This document shows, piece after piece, positions 14,989-23,541 of a DNA stretch of 64,000 nucleotides. Source of the DNA: a virus; IMG/VR virus record IMGVR_UViG_3300023202_000205, positions 115,365 through 179,364 of that record; one strand, given 5' to 3'. The position numbers and the translations under genes are program-made. Each line of letters starts with the position of its first letter. Position 1 is the first letter of the stretch. The notes beneath the pieces were generated by a model. That model worked only from the letters and a program-made list of their open reading frames with translations, made no database searches and was not told the origin of the DNA.

Positions 14989-15158
14989 TATTGAGGCGAT
15001 TGTTGTTCCTTGGCTTCTTCGGCAGCTTCGTACCAACCCTCTTTCCAATTCTTGGCACGATGTTGATCATCTGTGTGAGGGCACGAAGTAATCGACTGCC
15101 CTGCCTTGAAAGCTCGATAACCATTATTCAAGTCCTCGTTTATGCCGTATTTTTCCAT
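14988..15158 (-). CDS. Ribosome modulation factor-like protein (56 aa)
   Basis: This short frame has a strong AGGAGG site and reads NNGYRAFKAG...SCPH...NWKEGWYEAAEEA. The spacing GYxA-x3-G, a Cys-Pro-aromatic or His, and W-x2-GW-x-EA is the signature of ribosome modulation factor (RMF), the 55-residue protein that dimerises 70S ribosomes into inactive 100S particles. In a phage it might alter host ribosomes, or the fold may have another role. It overlaps the upstream gene's end by 19 nt. Confidence 0.65.
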   Translation of the reverse strand: MEKYGINEDLNNGYRAFKAGQSITSCPHTDDQHRAKNWKEGWYEAAEEAKEQQSPQ

Positions 15159-15973
15159 GACTCACTTCCTCCTATCTTATTAGAATCACACGTGAAGGGG
15201 CTTTTCCACGAGTCCTCTATAAAAGCGTGTTTGAGTGCTCTCATGTCTTCCTCGTTGGAGAGATGGTGTTGGATGCTTTTACAGCTCTGTAGAAGACTGT
15301 TCGAGGCATCTTCGAACACCTCGCGGCTGAAGGTACCGTAAAGCGTACAGTATGGTGGGCACTTCTCGACGAGCAAGAGACCCGCTTGTTCACAATCCCC
15401 CAGCAACGCGGCCAAAACAGCCGACTGATTCCACTTTGCCCGCCAAACAGCGTGGCTGATCGGGTCACTGTTGTACAGCTTGTCGACCGCTTTGAGAATC
15501 ACAGAAGTCTTTCCTGGCACTACAATTGGGACATTTTCTCTCAGTTCGATCCGATCGATGCCGTCGCTCTCCGGCCAGATTTCCGAGGCATTCTTGGCTA
15601 GCGGTGCCGAATCGGTTTTGGACTCGGTGTGAAGCTGCTGGATCGTCTTGTTCTCTTTGATCGACTCGACCATGGCCGCCGCTTTATGGTAGTCGCTCAT
15701 GAGCACTGGAATCTTGTGTAGCTTGTCCGCCTCTTTCTTGCCCTCGGTCCAATCTTTCGTTCGGCGACTGGAGGTATCGATGAAGTGGAATGCTGCGTTG
15801 AGCACCGTATGCTCGGCTTGAAAGCACAACATGAGTAGGTCGTTGAACAGTTGACTGGAGCTGGGTGCTGGCGCGTCCATCTCACCGGTCATCATCAGGC
15901 AAAAATGATAAGGGTGGTTATACCAATCCCTTAGGTGACGGCTGCCTAGAGAGATCACTGGTTGGTCATTCAT
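15140..15973 (-). CDS. RecE/PD-(D/E)XK-like exonuclease homologue, possibly degenerate (277 aa)
   Basis: The C-terminal half (AKWNQSAVLAALLGDCEQAG, then LLVEKCPPYCTLY) resembles the region of RecE / exonuclease VIII-type PD-(D/E)XK proteins where a Q-x2-hydrophobic helix is followed by 'VEKxPPY'. These enzymes resect double-stranded DNA for recombination. The expected catalytic Asp and 'DxK' before it are not clear: the matching stretch reads VILKAVDKLY. It may be inactive or another branch of the fold. Coupled to genes on both sides. Confidence 0.5.
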   Translation of the reverse strand: MNDQPVISLGSRHLRDWYNHPYHFCLMMTGEMDAPAPSSSQLFNDLLMLCFQAEHTVLNAAFHFIDTSSRRTKDWTEGKKEADKLHKIPVLMSDYHKAAAMVESIKENKTIQQLHTESKTDSAPLAKNASEIWPESDGIDRIELRENVPIVVPGKTSVILKAVDKLYNSDPISHAVWRAKWNQSAVLAALLGDCEQAGLLLVEKCPPYCTLYGTFSREVFEDASNSLLQSCKSIQHHLSNEEDMRALKHAFIEDSWKSPFTCDSNKIGGSESWKNTA

Positions 15974-16271
15974 CTGGTATCTCGATTTCTGTCTGTGGGT
16001 CTCCGTCGAGGTCGGTAAGTGCTTTAATCAGATCCATGATGGGCACTGAGTAAAGCTCTCCTCCTCGCTCAACAGATTCCATGTATTTGACGCGTTCATC
16101 CCGGATCTGGTTGGCCATCTCCGGGTAGTCTTTCACGAGTTCATCCTCTGCTTCCGCCATATGGCCGATAGCGATCCAGGCGTGTTCTGGGTATCCTCTG
16201 GGTACCTCAGACATCAACACCAACGCCTGAGCTAAATGCTTGCGACCACATGACGTACAGCTGGGCCTCAT
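15966..16271 (-). CDS. Small phage protein with CxxC...RKHLAQA motif (101 aa)
   Basis: I chose the ATG of MRPSCTSCGRKHLAQALVLM, which has AAGGA upstream. The N-terminal C-x2-C followed by RKHLAQA, then GYPEHAWIAIGHMAEAEDELV, is a pattern I associate with small conserved phage proteins of unknown function; the two Cys may bind metal with the later His residues. Its stop overlaps the next ATG. Confidence 0.6.
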   Translation of the reverse strand: MRPSCTSCGRKHLAQALVLMSEVPRGYPEHAWIAIGHMAEAEDELVKDYPEMANQIRDERVKYMESVERGGELYSVPIMDLIKALTDLDGDPQTEIEIPDE

Positions 16272-16300
16272 GAATAGATCCTTTCGGTCTCGGAGGTGCA

Positions 16301-16825
16301 TTACTTGCTGTTATTGGTTTTCGATACAGCGGTAGAGACAGCCCTATTGGTCCCAGCCGATGCCTGCCTATCTGACTGCCCACCCGTTGTGTTGGGGACC
16401 GACGGTAACGCCTTGTCCTGGTCCTTCTTCTTCTGCTCTTGCTCCTTCGTCTTCACAGCCGCCGACTGCTCCTCAAAAGCCTGCTTGGCCACCTCGAGAA
16501 CTACCTGCACATCCCGTGATGCCGTCTGATCACTCGCGGTACACTGAGCCATCTGGAGGCTATTAAGCAAGCCCTCCAAAAGCTCGTAAGGCGCGTCAGT
16601 CAGGTAGACGCAAGGGTTGGCACGTTTTTCGTTCTGGGACGTCGCCTTCTGGGCACGAGCCAGCTCAGCCTTGGTATAGCCGACCAGGTCGATGAGGGGC
16701 TGGGGGTTCTCGGAAGGAGTGTAGGCGTCGACGTGCACCGTTAGGGTCAGGACAAAGTGCTTTGCGTCAATACTCATGACGCGTGTGCACTCTTCCATTT
16801 GGATACTCGTGATGTGATCTTCCAT
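16301..16825 (-). CDS. Hypothetical protein with disordered tail (174 aa)
   Basis: The first 115 residues appear folded; the last 60 are rich in Lys, Gln, Ser and Thr (KTKEQEQKKKDQDK) and probably disordered. The ATG follows AGGA. No family recognised. Confidence 0.6.
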   Translation of the reverse strand: MEDHITSIQMEECTRVMSIDAKHFVLTLTVHVDAYTPSENPQPLIDLVGYTKAELARAQKATSQNEKRANPCVYLTDAPYELLEGLLNSLQMAQCTASDQTASRDVQVVLEVAKQAFEEQSAAVKTKEQEQKKKDQDKALPSVPNTTGGQSDRQASAGTNRAVSTAVSKTNNSK

Positions 16826-16837
16826 GGTTTCCTCATG

Positions 16838-16862
16838 AAAAAAACCACCTGATATCAGGTGG
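16838..16862 (-). terminator. Rho-independent terminator
   Basis: The perfect 18-base palindrome CCACCTGATATCAGGTGG is followed on the minus strand by seven T residues, about 30 nt after the stop of the 403-residue protein gene. This is the clearest terminator in the window. Confidence 0.9.
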
Positions 16863-16892
16863 CTTGTAGTGGTTCATTTGGTCAGGAATTGA

Positions 16893-18104
16893 TTACTCGT
16901 CTGATTCCTCAGGTAACTTGTCCAACTCCTTTTGGAGCCAGATCAGAACGGCCTCCGCTGCGTCGAGTGTATTCGACGAAGGATCGACGTCAGCCAGCAG
17001 CTCGCGAACGGTGGGCATCGAGATAGCCACCTCGTTGATTCGTTGCATCAACGTCTCGTGGTCTGGCTCATCGCCTTCTTTGGGAATCAGGGAACTGATC
17101 CCACCCATCAAGGTGGTAATCAGCTTACGCTGCCCTGTGGGGAACGAATCAGTCGAAATGACCGTCGCCTCTACATCCCTTCGCACTTCGTCATCGTCGA
17201 GTTTCATGCGCAAAAACTCTGAGCAGCTCACGAGGAGCTGGACGATATCGACGTTTTCGAAGTTCTCACCTGCTTCAGGGTTCTCCTCGAGAAACTCGTC
17301 CATCTTCTGATCAAACCGGGGTAGGCGGATACGGGCCAATTTGATGCCTTCCCGCATCTTATCCTCGAGCTCCTCCCTGGTCTCCTTGTCCTTGCCATTG
17401 TTCGTGAGCTTACCGTGCTCAGACAGATCTGCTTCGAACATGGTCACGACTTCTTCGATCTTCTCCCGCTCTTTGTCCGATAAGGCGATGGAGCTACTCA
17501 CCTGCTCTTCCAGTTCGGCACGCTCCACGTGGAACGGAGGGGCGTAGGGAAGGATGACAGCCATACCGAACTCCCGTAACCACAGGGTCTTGGACCCCTC
17601 CGTCCCGATATAGTGCTCCCCATCATCGAAACCAATGGCTTGGTAGGACTGTCGACCAACCTTGGCAAAGGCACATTTGATGTCCCCGTCGATGTGGAAC
17701 CCCACATTCTCCCAGAGGAACAGATCGTTGGCTCGAGTTACCAGCGCGCAATTAGTGGCGTAAGACGCCAGTGTCTGCCCAACCACGAACCGGAGCAGAT
17801 TCAGCTGTGTATCATCACTCAGGTTGTTGAAGGCCTTCTCCAGCTCGTTCAGAGCAGCCTTCTCCTTCGTGCTCTGCTTGAGATGAGCCAGAGCTGCCTC
17901 GAAGACATTGCAGGCCACGTTAGCAACGTTGTCGTCGACCAGCTCAGCTGGGTTCTTGGTGGCCCGATCCATATTGACCAGCCAGTTCAGTAGCTGGGTC
18001 CGGGAGGCAGCTGCCTCGTCTCGGTACTCGTCGGGCATTTCCTCAAACGCCTGTTCGGCACTAGCTTTGAGCCGCTCTTCGTATTTCTCGTGTTGTGCTG
18101 TCAT
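16893..18104 (-). CDS. Hypothetical acidic protein (403 aa)
   Basis: A 403-residue, mostly helical, acidic protein with a good GAGGG site. The middle contains a strand-rich stretch (DLFLWENVGFHIDGDIKCAF, then FGMAVILPYAPPFHVERAE). It ends acidic (DKLPEESDE). A strong terminator follows, so it is probably well expressed; a structural or DNA-associated role is possible but nothing identifies it. Confidence 0.65.
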   Translation of the reverse strand: MTAQHEKYEERLKASAEQAFEEMPDEYRDEAAASRTQLLNWLVNMDRATKNPAELVDDNVANVACNVFEAALAHLKQSTKEKAALNELEKAFNNLSDDTQLNLLRFVVGQTLASYATNCALVTRANDLFLWENVGFHIDGDIKCAFAKVGRQSYQAIGFDDGEHYIGTEGSKTLWLREFGMAVILPYAPPFHVERAELEEQVSSSIALSDKEREKIEEVVTMFEADLSEHGKLTNNGKDKETREELEDKMREGIKLARIRLPRFDQKMDEFLEENPEAGENFENVDIVQLLVSCSEFLRMKLDDDEVRRDVEATVISTDSFPTGQRKLITTLMGGISSLIPKEGDEPDHETLMQRINEVAISMPTVRELLADVDPSSNTLDAAEAVLIWLQKELDKLPEESDE

Positions 18105-18162
18105 GTGGTCCCTCTGCTGATGCTGAACATTAGCTCAGATAGTGTGTTACGCAAGATGCCCC

Positions 18163-18537
18163 TCACTCAATCACGTGTGGGTGCGGGGCCTGTGGGTTGA
18201 GCCTCCCAGGTTTGATCAGGTCAGAGTGCTGGATACGCAGGGAGAAAAACTCTCGGTCAGCATTGGCGATTACCGCTGGCGACCCCTGGAAGTGCAGTAC
18301 CCGTGGGTTCGTCTGATTGCTGAATGTGATGTCGACGTGGTTGGCCGACATATCCAGGCAGTACCACCGAAACGAGTGGCCCCCAAAAGTACTGACCAAT
18401 AAGTCATGTAACGGGTAGCTCTCCTCTTTGCTCTTGGTGAATGCCTCGGCAACACGGTGGGCGATGTGAACCGTTAGGGATGCCCGTACGATAAGTGCCT
18501 CAAAGCGCCCAGCTGCGGTAACGATGACGTTGGACAT
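18163..18537 (-). CDS. Hypothetical protein (124 aa)
   Basis: A 124-residue protein with an N-terminal strand-helix pair (MSNVIVTAAGRFEALIVRAS) and several His residues. Its ATG overlaps the stop of the RuvA-like gene, so it belongs to the recombination operon. No family recognised. Confidence 0.55.
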   Translation of the reverse strand: MSNVIVTAAGRFEALIVRASLTVHIAHRVAEAFTKSKEESYPLHDLLVSTFGGHSFRWYCLDMSANHVDITFSNQTNPRVLHFQGSPAVIANADREFFSLRIQHSDLIKPGRLNPQAPHPHVIE

Positions 18538-19157
18538 CAGGGCCTTTCCTGTGCCGTTTCGGCAGCCCTCTGGAAGAGCAACGAGACCAATTCACCCGGC
18601 TCCTTGTCCGGGTTCTCCTGGATCACCTCATCCAACATTTCCGACGAGACCTGGTAGTCCGGCTTGATCTGTTTGACGATCTGACGGACCCGGTTCTCAA
18701 CACCTGCTGGACTCAGGGTACCGAGACCCTCGATGACTGCGATCTCCTCAATACGGTCCTTGAGTTCGTTGCAGATGTGCCAGGCGGTATCCTTCGAGAC
18801 CCCTTTGACCCCATGTGCCAAGTCATGGTCCTTCTTGTACCGAATCAGTAACAGGGCGTCGTCGCCGTGATACTGGAGAAGCGCCGCTGACTTGGCAGGC
18901 CCAATACGGATACCCTTCAGCCCGGCGATAACCATAGCGAGACGTTTTTGAAGGGAGCTTTGAAAGACGTAAGTCGTACCCACGCCCTCTCGGCTGTAGG
19001 CTGTCCACAGGAAGAGATTTTTATACTCGTAATGCAAATCGAGCGATTCGTTATCGACTAAGTCGTAGCCAGTTCCACAACCCTCAGAAGTCCAGAGCGT
19101 TACCATGTTTCCATATCGGGTGATTGGTGTTCCTTTACCAAGAAAGGATAGGTTCAT
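18537..19157 (-). CDS. ruvA: RuvA-like Holliday junction-binding protein (206 aa)
   Basis: Size and layout match RuvA: an N-terminal beta-barrel region, then two helix-hairpin-helix motifs (GLKGIRIGPAKSAAL near residue 80 and GVKGVSKDTAWHI near 117), then a C-terminal helical domain that in RuvA contacts RuvB. RuvA tetramers hold four-way junctions flat for branch migration. The RuvB homologue is encoded two genes upstream in the same operon and a RusA-like resolvase beyond it, which supports the call. The N-terminal domain is diverged. Confidence 0.75.
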   Translation of the reverse strand: MNLSFLGKGTPITRYGNMVTLWTSEGCGTGYDLVDNESLDLHYEYKNLFLWTAYSREGVGTTYVFQSSLQKRLAMVIAGLKGIRIGPAKSAALLQYHGDDALLLIRYKKDHDLAHGVKGVSKDTAWHICNELKDRIEEIAVIEGLGTLSPAGVENRVRQIVKQIKPDYQVSSEMLDEVIQENPDKEPGELVSLLFQRAAETAQERP

Positions 19158-19198
19158 ACACGTCTCCTTATTTGACGTAAGAATTGAAGATGGCTAAG

Positions 19199-19861
19199 TC
19201 AGGTGAGAACCCTTTTTTTGGAAATAGGATCAGATAATGGTATAAATTCATGAACCCGCCAAGGGTATTTTGTCCCAAACTCTGACTGGAACCACTGCTT
19301 CCAGCGGTCCACTGGATACCCAATATTTTGATTGAGAACACCATGATGGGTTTCCATGACGAAAGACATAGACGAACCTAATATGTCGATACACCGCGCG
19401 TCGTCGATAAGAACCCGCTCCCCACCTTCACAGTCGAGCTTCACTATAGTGCCTGATCCGACACTGGTCCCTGCGTCCGCAAGCAACTCAGGCAATGGAA
19501 GGCTCTCTATAGTCCCTTCCTCATCGTCAACCATGGCAACTGCACCAGACGTACGAATATTTTTGTTAGGGACTGCCCTCACTTGTTTTCCGGTACCGAG
19601 CGCTTTGTTAATGCAGGTAGTCTGAAACCCCCGTGTATTTTGGACTAGGCCGTTAAAGGTAGTCGGGTTCGGTTCGAAACAGAAGATCTCAGCATGAGGA
19701 AATAGACAGCGGGCGTAGATACTGAAAAGCCCATAGTTGGCACCGATATCGATAATGCGATCGACTGGGCGGTCGAAGAATTTTCGCAGTCGATAAAGAT
19801 CGGCCGTGATTATTTCTTGAAATATCAAAGGAAAGTATTTTTCGAAGTTATCGCAGATCAT
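19199..19861 (-). CDS. FkbM-family SAM-dependent methyltransferase (220 aa)
   Basis: IIDIGANYGLFSIYA is the S-adenosylmethionine-binding glycine loop and FCFEPNPTTFNGLVQN the acidic second strand of FkbM-type methyltransferases; IVKLDCEGGERVLI is the later family signature. Members methylate hydroxyl groups on sugars, lipids or small molecules. Its position between ruvB and ruvA, with TAAATG coupling to ruvB, is unexpected and gives no hint of its substrate. It could modify a surface glycan or a nucleotide. Confidence 0.8.
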   Translation of the reverse strand: MICDNFEKYFPLIFQEIITADLYRLRKFFDRPVDRIIDIGANYGLFSIYARCLFPHAEIFCFEPNPTTFNGLVQNTRGFQTTCINKALGTGKQVRAVPNKNIRTSGAVAMVDDEEGTIESLPLPELLADAGTSVGSGTIVKLDCEGGERVLIDDARCIDILGSSMSFVMETHHGVLNQNIGYPVDRWKQWFQSEFGTKYPWRVHEFIPLSDPISKKRVLT

Positions 19862-20829
19862 TTATCGTACAGCTGCTTGAGCTGCCCCCAACGTTCTTTG
19901 CCTGCTTCGGTCAGTTCTCTTCCCGCTGACCCACGATGGACATACCCACTCCGGAGTAGCCAAGGTTCGTAGACTTCCTCCACAGTGACCGGCTGCTCAT
20001 TGAGTGCATGAGCTAGCGCCTTTACACCCACTGGGCGGTCTACCATGCCGAGATAGGACATATACTGGTACTCCTCAGGACTGAGCTCTGCTTTGAATCC
20101 CAGCCTACTGAGGGTCTTACTGGCATGACCCACGGTAATGGCGATTTGCTGCGTATCCGAAGGCTCCTGGGCGACGAAAGTATCGATCGTATTGCTCAGC
20201 AGGTTGACTGCATTCCGCGCCACCCCTTTCGCAGCGTCTGCGAGTATATGGCAGCCTTTCTCGTCGATTGTCACGCCTTTCATAGAAACGTGCCAATAGA
20301 TGATCTGCTCCATCTCCTCCGTCGTGTAGGGTTCCAGTGTGAAGACGTGCTGAAACCGGCTGCGAAGGGGCCCATCCAGTAAGCCACGCCTCGTCGTGGC
20401 GGCAATTATCGTAAACGCGGGCAGCGCTACATCGATGACCGACTCATTTCCTGGATCACCAATTCGAACAGATAGCTTCCGGTCCTCCATAGCTGTTAGC
20501 AGATGCTCTCTAGCAGCCGCAGGTAGTGCATGGACCTCATCCAGGAACAGAACGTCTCCTTCGGGCACTATACTGAGTACGCTGGTCAATGCGGTGGGCT
20601 TATCCACTGCTGCGCAATTAACGAAATGTACTCCCGCCTCCATCTCGGTGGGTATGACTGACATGGCGAGAGTGGTTTTGCCAAGCCCGGCAGGGCCAGC
20701 CAATAACAGATGCGCCAGGGGCTTGCCCTGGCGCTTGGCGGATGTGACCGCGATACTCAGATTTTTGGTAACCCTGGACTGGCCGTGAAAGGCACTTAGT
20801 CGACTAGGGCGGTGGACGCTCATCGGCAT
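19858..20829 (-). CDS. ruvB: RuvB Holliday junction branch-migration ATPase (323 aa)
   Basis: AAA+ protein with Walker A GPAGLGKTT (45-53), Walker B LFLDEVHAL (95-103), sensor 1 IAATTRRGLL, an Arg-finger region PLRSRFQ and a C-terminal winged helix (VGVKALAHALNEQPVTVEEV), the full RuvB layout and normal length. It drives branch migration of junctions held by RuvA. A second ATG two codons in has a better GGAG spacing and may be the real start. It overlaps the RusA-like gene by about 20 nt. Confidence 0.9.
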   Translation of the reverse strand: MPMSVHRPSRLSAFHGQSRVTKNLSIAVTSAKRQGKPLAHLLLAGPAGLGKTTLAMSVIPTEMEAGVHFVNCAAVDKPTALTSVLSIVPEGDVLFLDEVHALPAAAREHLLTAMEDRKLSVRIGDPGNESVIDVALPAFTIIAATTRRGLLDGPLRSRFQHVFTLEPYTTEEMEQIIYWHVSMKGVTIDEKGCHILADAAKGVARNAVNLLSNTIDTFVAQEPSDTQQIAITVGHASKTLSRLGFKAELSPEEYQYMSYLGMVDRPVGVKALAHALNEQPVTVEEVYEPWLLRSGYVHRGSAGRELTEAGKERWGQLKQLYDK

Positions 20830-21358
20830 ACTCCAAGAGTGTCAGGATGGTGACGCTGCGGTCACCAGGATACTGGGTGTAGTCACATTCAAAGTTGTTT
20901 GGTCGATCATCCTCAATGACCCCCTGCTCGATCAAGCAGTCGATAAGGGGTTTGGTTCCACCGACCATGTTGGCGAAGTCCATCTCCCTATTGGGGTGTT
21001 TGTAGATGCGTTCGACACTCCACCTCGACCAAGGCAGGTAGAGTCCTCTGTAAGCGCGGAAACGAAGTCCTACTCTCTCAAGCCAGTCCTTTTTGTCAGA
21101 CCGGTAACGGGACCAATGACTGTAAGTTGAACTGTTCTGACTCCTAACGAGGCGATCGAAACAGACAGTTAGAGGCAGCCCTGGCTTCTCTTTGGGCTTA
21201 GCAAAGCTAGTCGCCTTCTTTTTACGTCCCTTGCTTTTGGCGGAGCAGCAACGCTGGATAGCCCTGGTCAGCGCCTTCAAAGATGACTGACCATGCTGCG
21301 CTCCACATGTAGGGCACGCGGCACTCAGCGTGTGAGTGTTTTCAACAGATGTTCCCAT
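20804..21358 (-). CDS. RusA-like Holliday junction resolvase (184 aa)
   Basis: The C-terminal half has the RusA-type pattern: REMDFANMVGGTKPLIDCLIEQGVIEDD, in which acidic residues bind Mg2+ and the final DD pair is typical, followed by a strand YTQYPGDRSVTI. RusA cleaves Holliday junctions symmetrically. Here an N-terminal extension carries Cys pairs (CPTCGAQHG and CC) that may form a zinc finger. Its place next to ruvB and ruvA gives a complete migrate-and-resolve set. Confidence 0.75.
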   Translation of the reverse strand: MGTSVENTHTLSAACPTCGAQHGQSSLKALTRAIQRCCSAKSKGRKKKATSFAKPKEKPGLPLTVCFDRLVRSQNSSTYSHWSRYRSDKKDWLERVGLRFRAYRGLYLPWSRWSVERIYKHPNREMDFANMVGGTKPLIDCLIEQGVIEDDRPNNFECDYTQYPGDRSVTILTLLEYADERPPP

Positions 21359-21774
21359 AGCGCCGTCAGACTGTAGATGGTGGATACGAAAGCAGGAGGG
21401 TGCTCGACAGTAACTTCTCGGAGAGTCGCTAGATCCAGTACACGGATCCGATCGTCTGGGTCCGGGAGGAACAGGTGGTCACCATTGACGATCGCCACAG
21501 CACCCTCCTTCAAGTCTTCGTCAGGTAGTTTGCGGAGATGGGACATCACCCGCATCACAATTGGCCACCGGAGACCACCTAGTGACATAAGTATCGCTGC
21601 TGTAGCAATTACCATGTCTCTTACTCTGGGCTCTTCCGGGTCCTCCGCAACGTTTTCCAGCGCTGCCCGAAAATCCGCCTCACTCTCAACGAGACGGATA
21701 GCCATGAGCCATTGCAACACTATATCAGCAGATTCTTGTTGCGGCATCTCAGGCATGGTTTTACGGTCAGACAC
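21325..21774 (-). CDS. Hypothetical protein (149 aa)
   Basis: Starts at a GTG after GAGGT. Residues 10-95 are helical, with a hydrophobic helix VIATAAILMSLGG that is too short and polar-flanked to be clearly transmembrane. The C-terminal part has short strands. No family recognised. It overlaps the RusA-like gene by 34 nt. Confidence 0.55.
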   Translation of the reverse strand: MSDRKTMPEMPQQESADIVLQWLMAIRLVESEADFRAALENVAEDPEEPRVRDMVIATAAILMSLGGLRWPIVMRVMSHLRKLPDEDLKEGAVAIVNGDHLFLPDPDDRIRVLDLATLREVTVEHPPAFVSTIYSLTALWEHLLKTLTR

Positions 21775-21782
21775 GGTCTACC

Positions 21783-22076
21783 TCAAACCGGCCGAGTCAG
21801 GCGGAATTCTTGCTCGTAGGCCGTTACGCCGCTATCTCGGTCGCTCGGCTCGTTGAACACGGGGCGAGGACCTCCTCGGATCTCCATCCCATATCCTGGC
21901 GCATTCTTCTTCACCCAGTTGTTCATGAGGTCATTTTTGACCTGAACGGACCTGAGATAGTGAAGGATAGCGTTGGCCGGCTGGTCTTCGGCCACCTCGA
22001 TCCGGACCGTGAGAGTCACGGTATGGCCCTCAGCGTCGCTGGACTCGACTGTGAAGGGGAACTGTGCAGTGGTCAT
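21783..22076 (-). CDS. Hypothetical protein (97 aa)
   Basis: The first half is strand-rich (MTTAQFPFTVESSDAEGHTV), followed by a helix and a polar tail. A GGAG site precedes the ATG. I recognise no family. Confidence 0.55.
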   Translation of the reverse strand: MTTAQFPFTVESSDAEGHTVTLTVRIEVAEDQPANAILHYLRSVQVKNDLMNNWVKKNAPGYGMEIRGGPRPVFNEPSDRDSGVTAYEQEFRLTRPV

Positions 22077-22127
22077 GCTGTCTCCATAGCTGTTGAACAG
22101 CTAGATTGCAAGAGCCAGCACTAAAAG

Positions 22128-22766
22128 TCAATCCTCTTCTATGTCCAGGAACACGAAACCTGGCGGCAGCCGCCACTCCTGTGGCGATAGAGACTCCAAG
22201 ACCGAAAATTCACGGGTCACAACGTTCCCGCGCGGGTCGGTTACAATCAGCCGTTTTCGAAGCATATCAGACGTGATGTGCTTTTTCACCTCTTCCAGGT
22301 CGGATTGGACCTGCCTCTGTCGATCCTCTATGTGTGCAACTATATCCATACCAAACACATAGAGAAACTCAGGGAAAGTAAACAGCCCCCTGGGTGTCCG
22401 AACAAACCGTATATTGGCTGAGGTAAGCACGACATTGTAAGCCCACGAGCTGTTGATTTCGGCCTCATAGATAGGATCGAAATCCTCCATATGCCATTTG
22501 TTGTCCTGGTTGACTATGGCTGCCCACTTTCCCGCCGCCATACAGAACGCTTGATAGGTGTCGCCTCCGATACTCTCAGACGAACGACGAAGGTGCAGTT
22601 TATCTTGGTCGGAAAAATGCTTCGCAAGCTCGCCGATAAAGGTCTCTTCCCCAGGTTGGGAACCCAATAGCGCGTCGATGAACTCCTTCGACAAGTTGGA
22701 AGGTAGTTCGTAGGGGGGTGCTCCGGCAATGGTGATCGCCCCCTCTGCAAGGTCTAGTTGACCCAT
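22128..22766 (-). CDS. Hypothetical protein (212 aa)
   Basis: A 212-residue soluble protein with a strong GGAGG site and TAAATG coupling to the gene before it. Mixed helix and strand; the C-terminal part contains a charged helix (EDRQRQVQSDLEEVKKHI) and a 'VTDPRGNVVTREF' strand pair. No family recognised. Confidence 0.6.
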   Translation of the reverse strand: MGQLDLAEGAITIAGAPPYELPSNLSKEFIDALLGSQPGEETFIGELAKHFSDQDKLHLRRSSESIGGDTYQAFCMAAGKWAAIVNQDNKWHMEDFDPIYEAEINSSWAYNVVLTSANIRFVRTPRGLFTFPEFLYVFGMDIVAHIEDRQRQVQSDLEEVKKHITSDMLRKRLIVTDPRGNVVTREFSVLESLSPQEWRLPPGFVFLDIEED

Positions 22767-23216
22767 TTACTCTTTTTCCTCCTCTTTTGTTTGTTTTTTA
22801 GGGGACTTAGCACCATATTGTGCTGGCGGGTCCCGCTTCTTATGCGTCTGGCCGTATCGTAGCTCGAACCGAGCTTCCTCCAAATTGGCGATACGGCAGT
22901 GGGAGAGCCTTCCAAGGATGCCTAACGTATCTTCCATCAAAAACGAGAGGCGCGCTATTTCCTCTGCTACTTCTTCGTGGCTCGCATCCTTGCTAAGTTC
23001 CCTCAAGCAGTGGCGCAGCTGAAAGCTGGCCGATCTAAGTACGATATGCCGAATACGTTTCATGGTCGAGAGTATTCGTATCGCCCTCAGAATGCGGGTC
23101 TGTACCCGCTCCAGCTCTCTACGGAGTTCAGAAGGTGGTCGGGCAACATACTCAATCCGGTTCTTCCCATCGTTGTAGATGATATCCACTTTTTTAGGAG
23201 CTCGTCGTTTCGCCAT
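22767..23216 (-). CDS. Hypothetical basic helical protein (149 aa)
   Basis: I took the ATG of MAKRRAPKKVDIIY, whose first bases overlap the stop of the preceding gene (TGATG). Both ends are strongly basic and the middle is a long helical stretch rich in Arg and Leu. It could bind nucleic acid. Function unknown. Confidence 0.6.
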   Translation of the reverse strand: MAKRRAPKKVDIIYNDGKNRIEYVARPPSELRRELERVQTRILRAIRILSTMKRIRHIVLRSASFQLRHCLRELSKDASHEEVAEEIARLSFLMEDTLGILGRLSHCRIANLEEARFELRYGQTHKKRDPPAQYGAKSPKKQTKEEEKE

Positions 23217-23521
23217 CAAAGCCCCCGTGGAATGCTGAGTCGGTCTGCGTGTATACGGCCACCCATCGCAACCTCAACGAGAGAAACCACTTCGAACGGA
23301 GCCAACTGTCCGCGCACGACAGCTAGTACTTCCTCAGAACGGATAAGATTGGCTAGCGCCTGAAGGCCTTCTTCATCGTCGGAATAGTCAAACAAGTGTG
23401 GCTGTGCCCGGTCAGTGACTGCGAAGGCGAACAGCCTGCTATCCGCTGGAGAGGCCAGTTGAAACTTGGGGGCACATCCAAAACTGTGCCCCTTTCTTGT
23501 ACCCTGAAAAGGCAGGTTCAT
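23216..23521 (-). CDS. Hypothetical protein (101 aa)
   Basis: I chose the ATG of MNLPFQGTRKGHSFGCAPKF, 20 nt after the upstream stop; the longer frame would overlap that gene. A strand-rich N-terminal part is followed by helices. No family recognised. Confidence 0.55.
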   Translation of the reverse strand: MNLPFQGTRKGHSFGCAPKFQLASPADSRLFAFAVTDRAQPHLFDYSDDEEGLQALANLIRSEEVLAVVRGQLAPFEVVSLVEVAMGGRIHADRLSIPRGL

Positions 23522-23541
23522 ACGTGGTCGAAGACGCTCCA

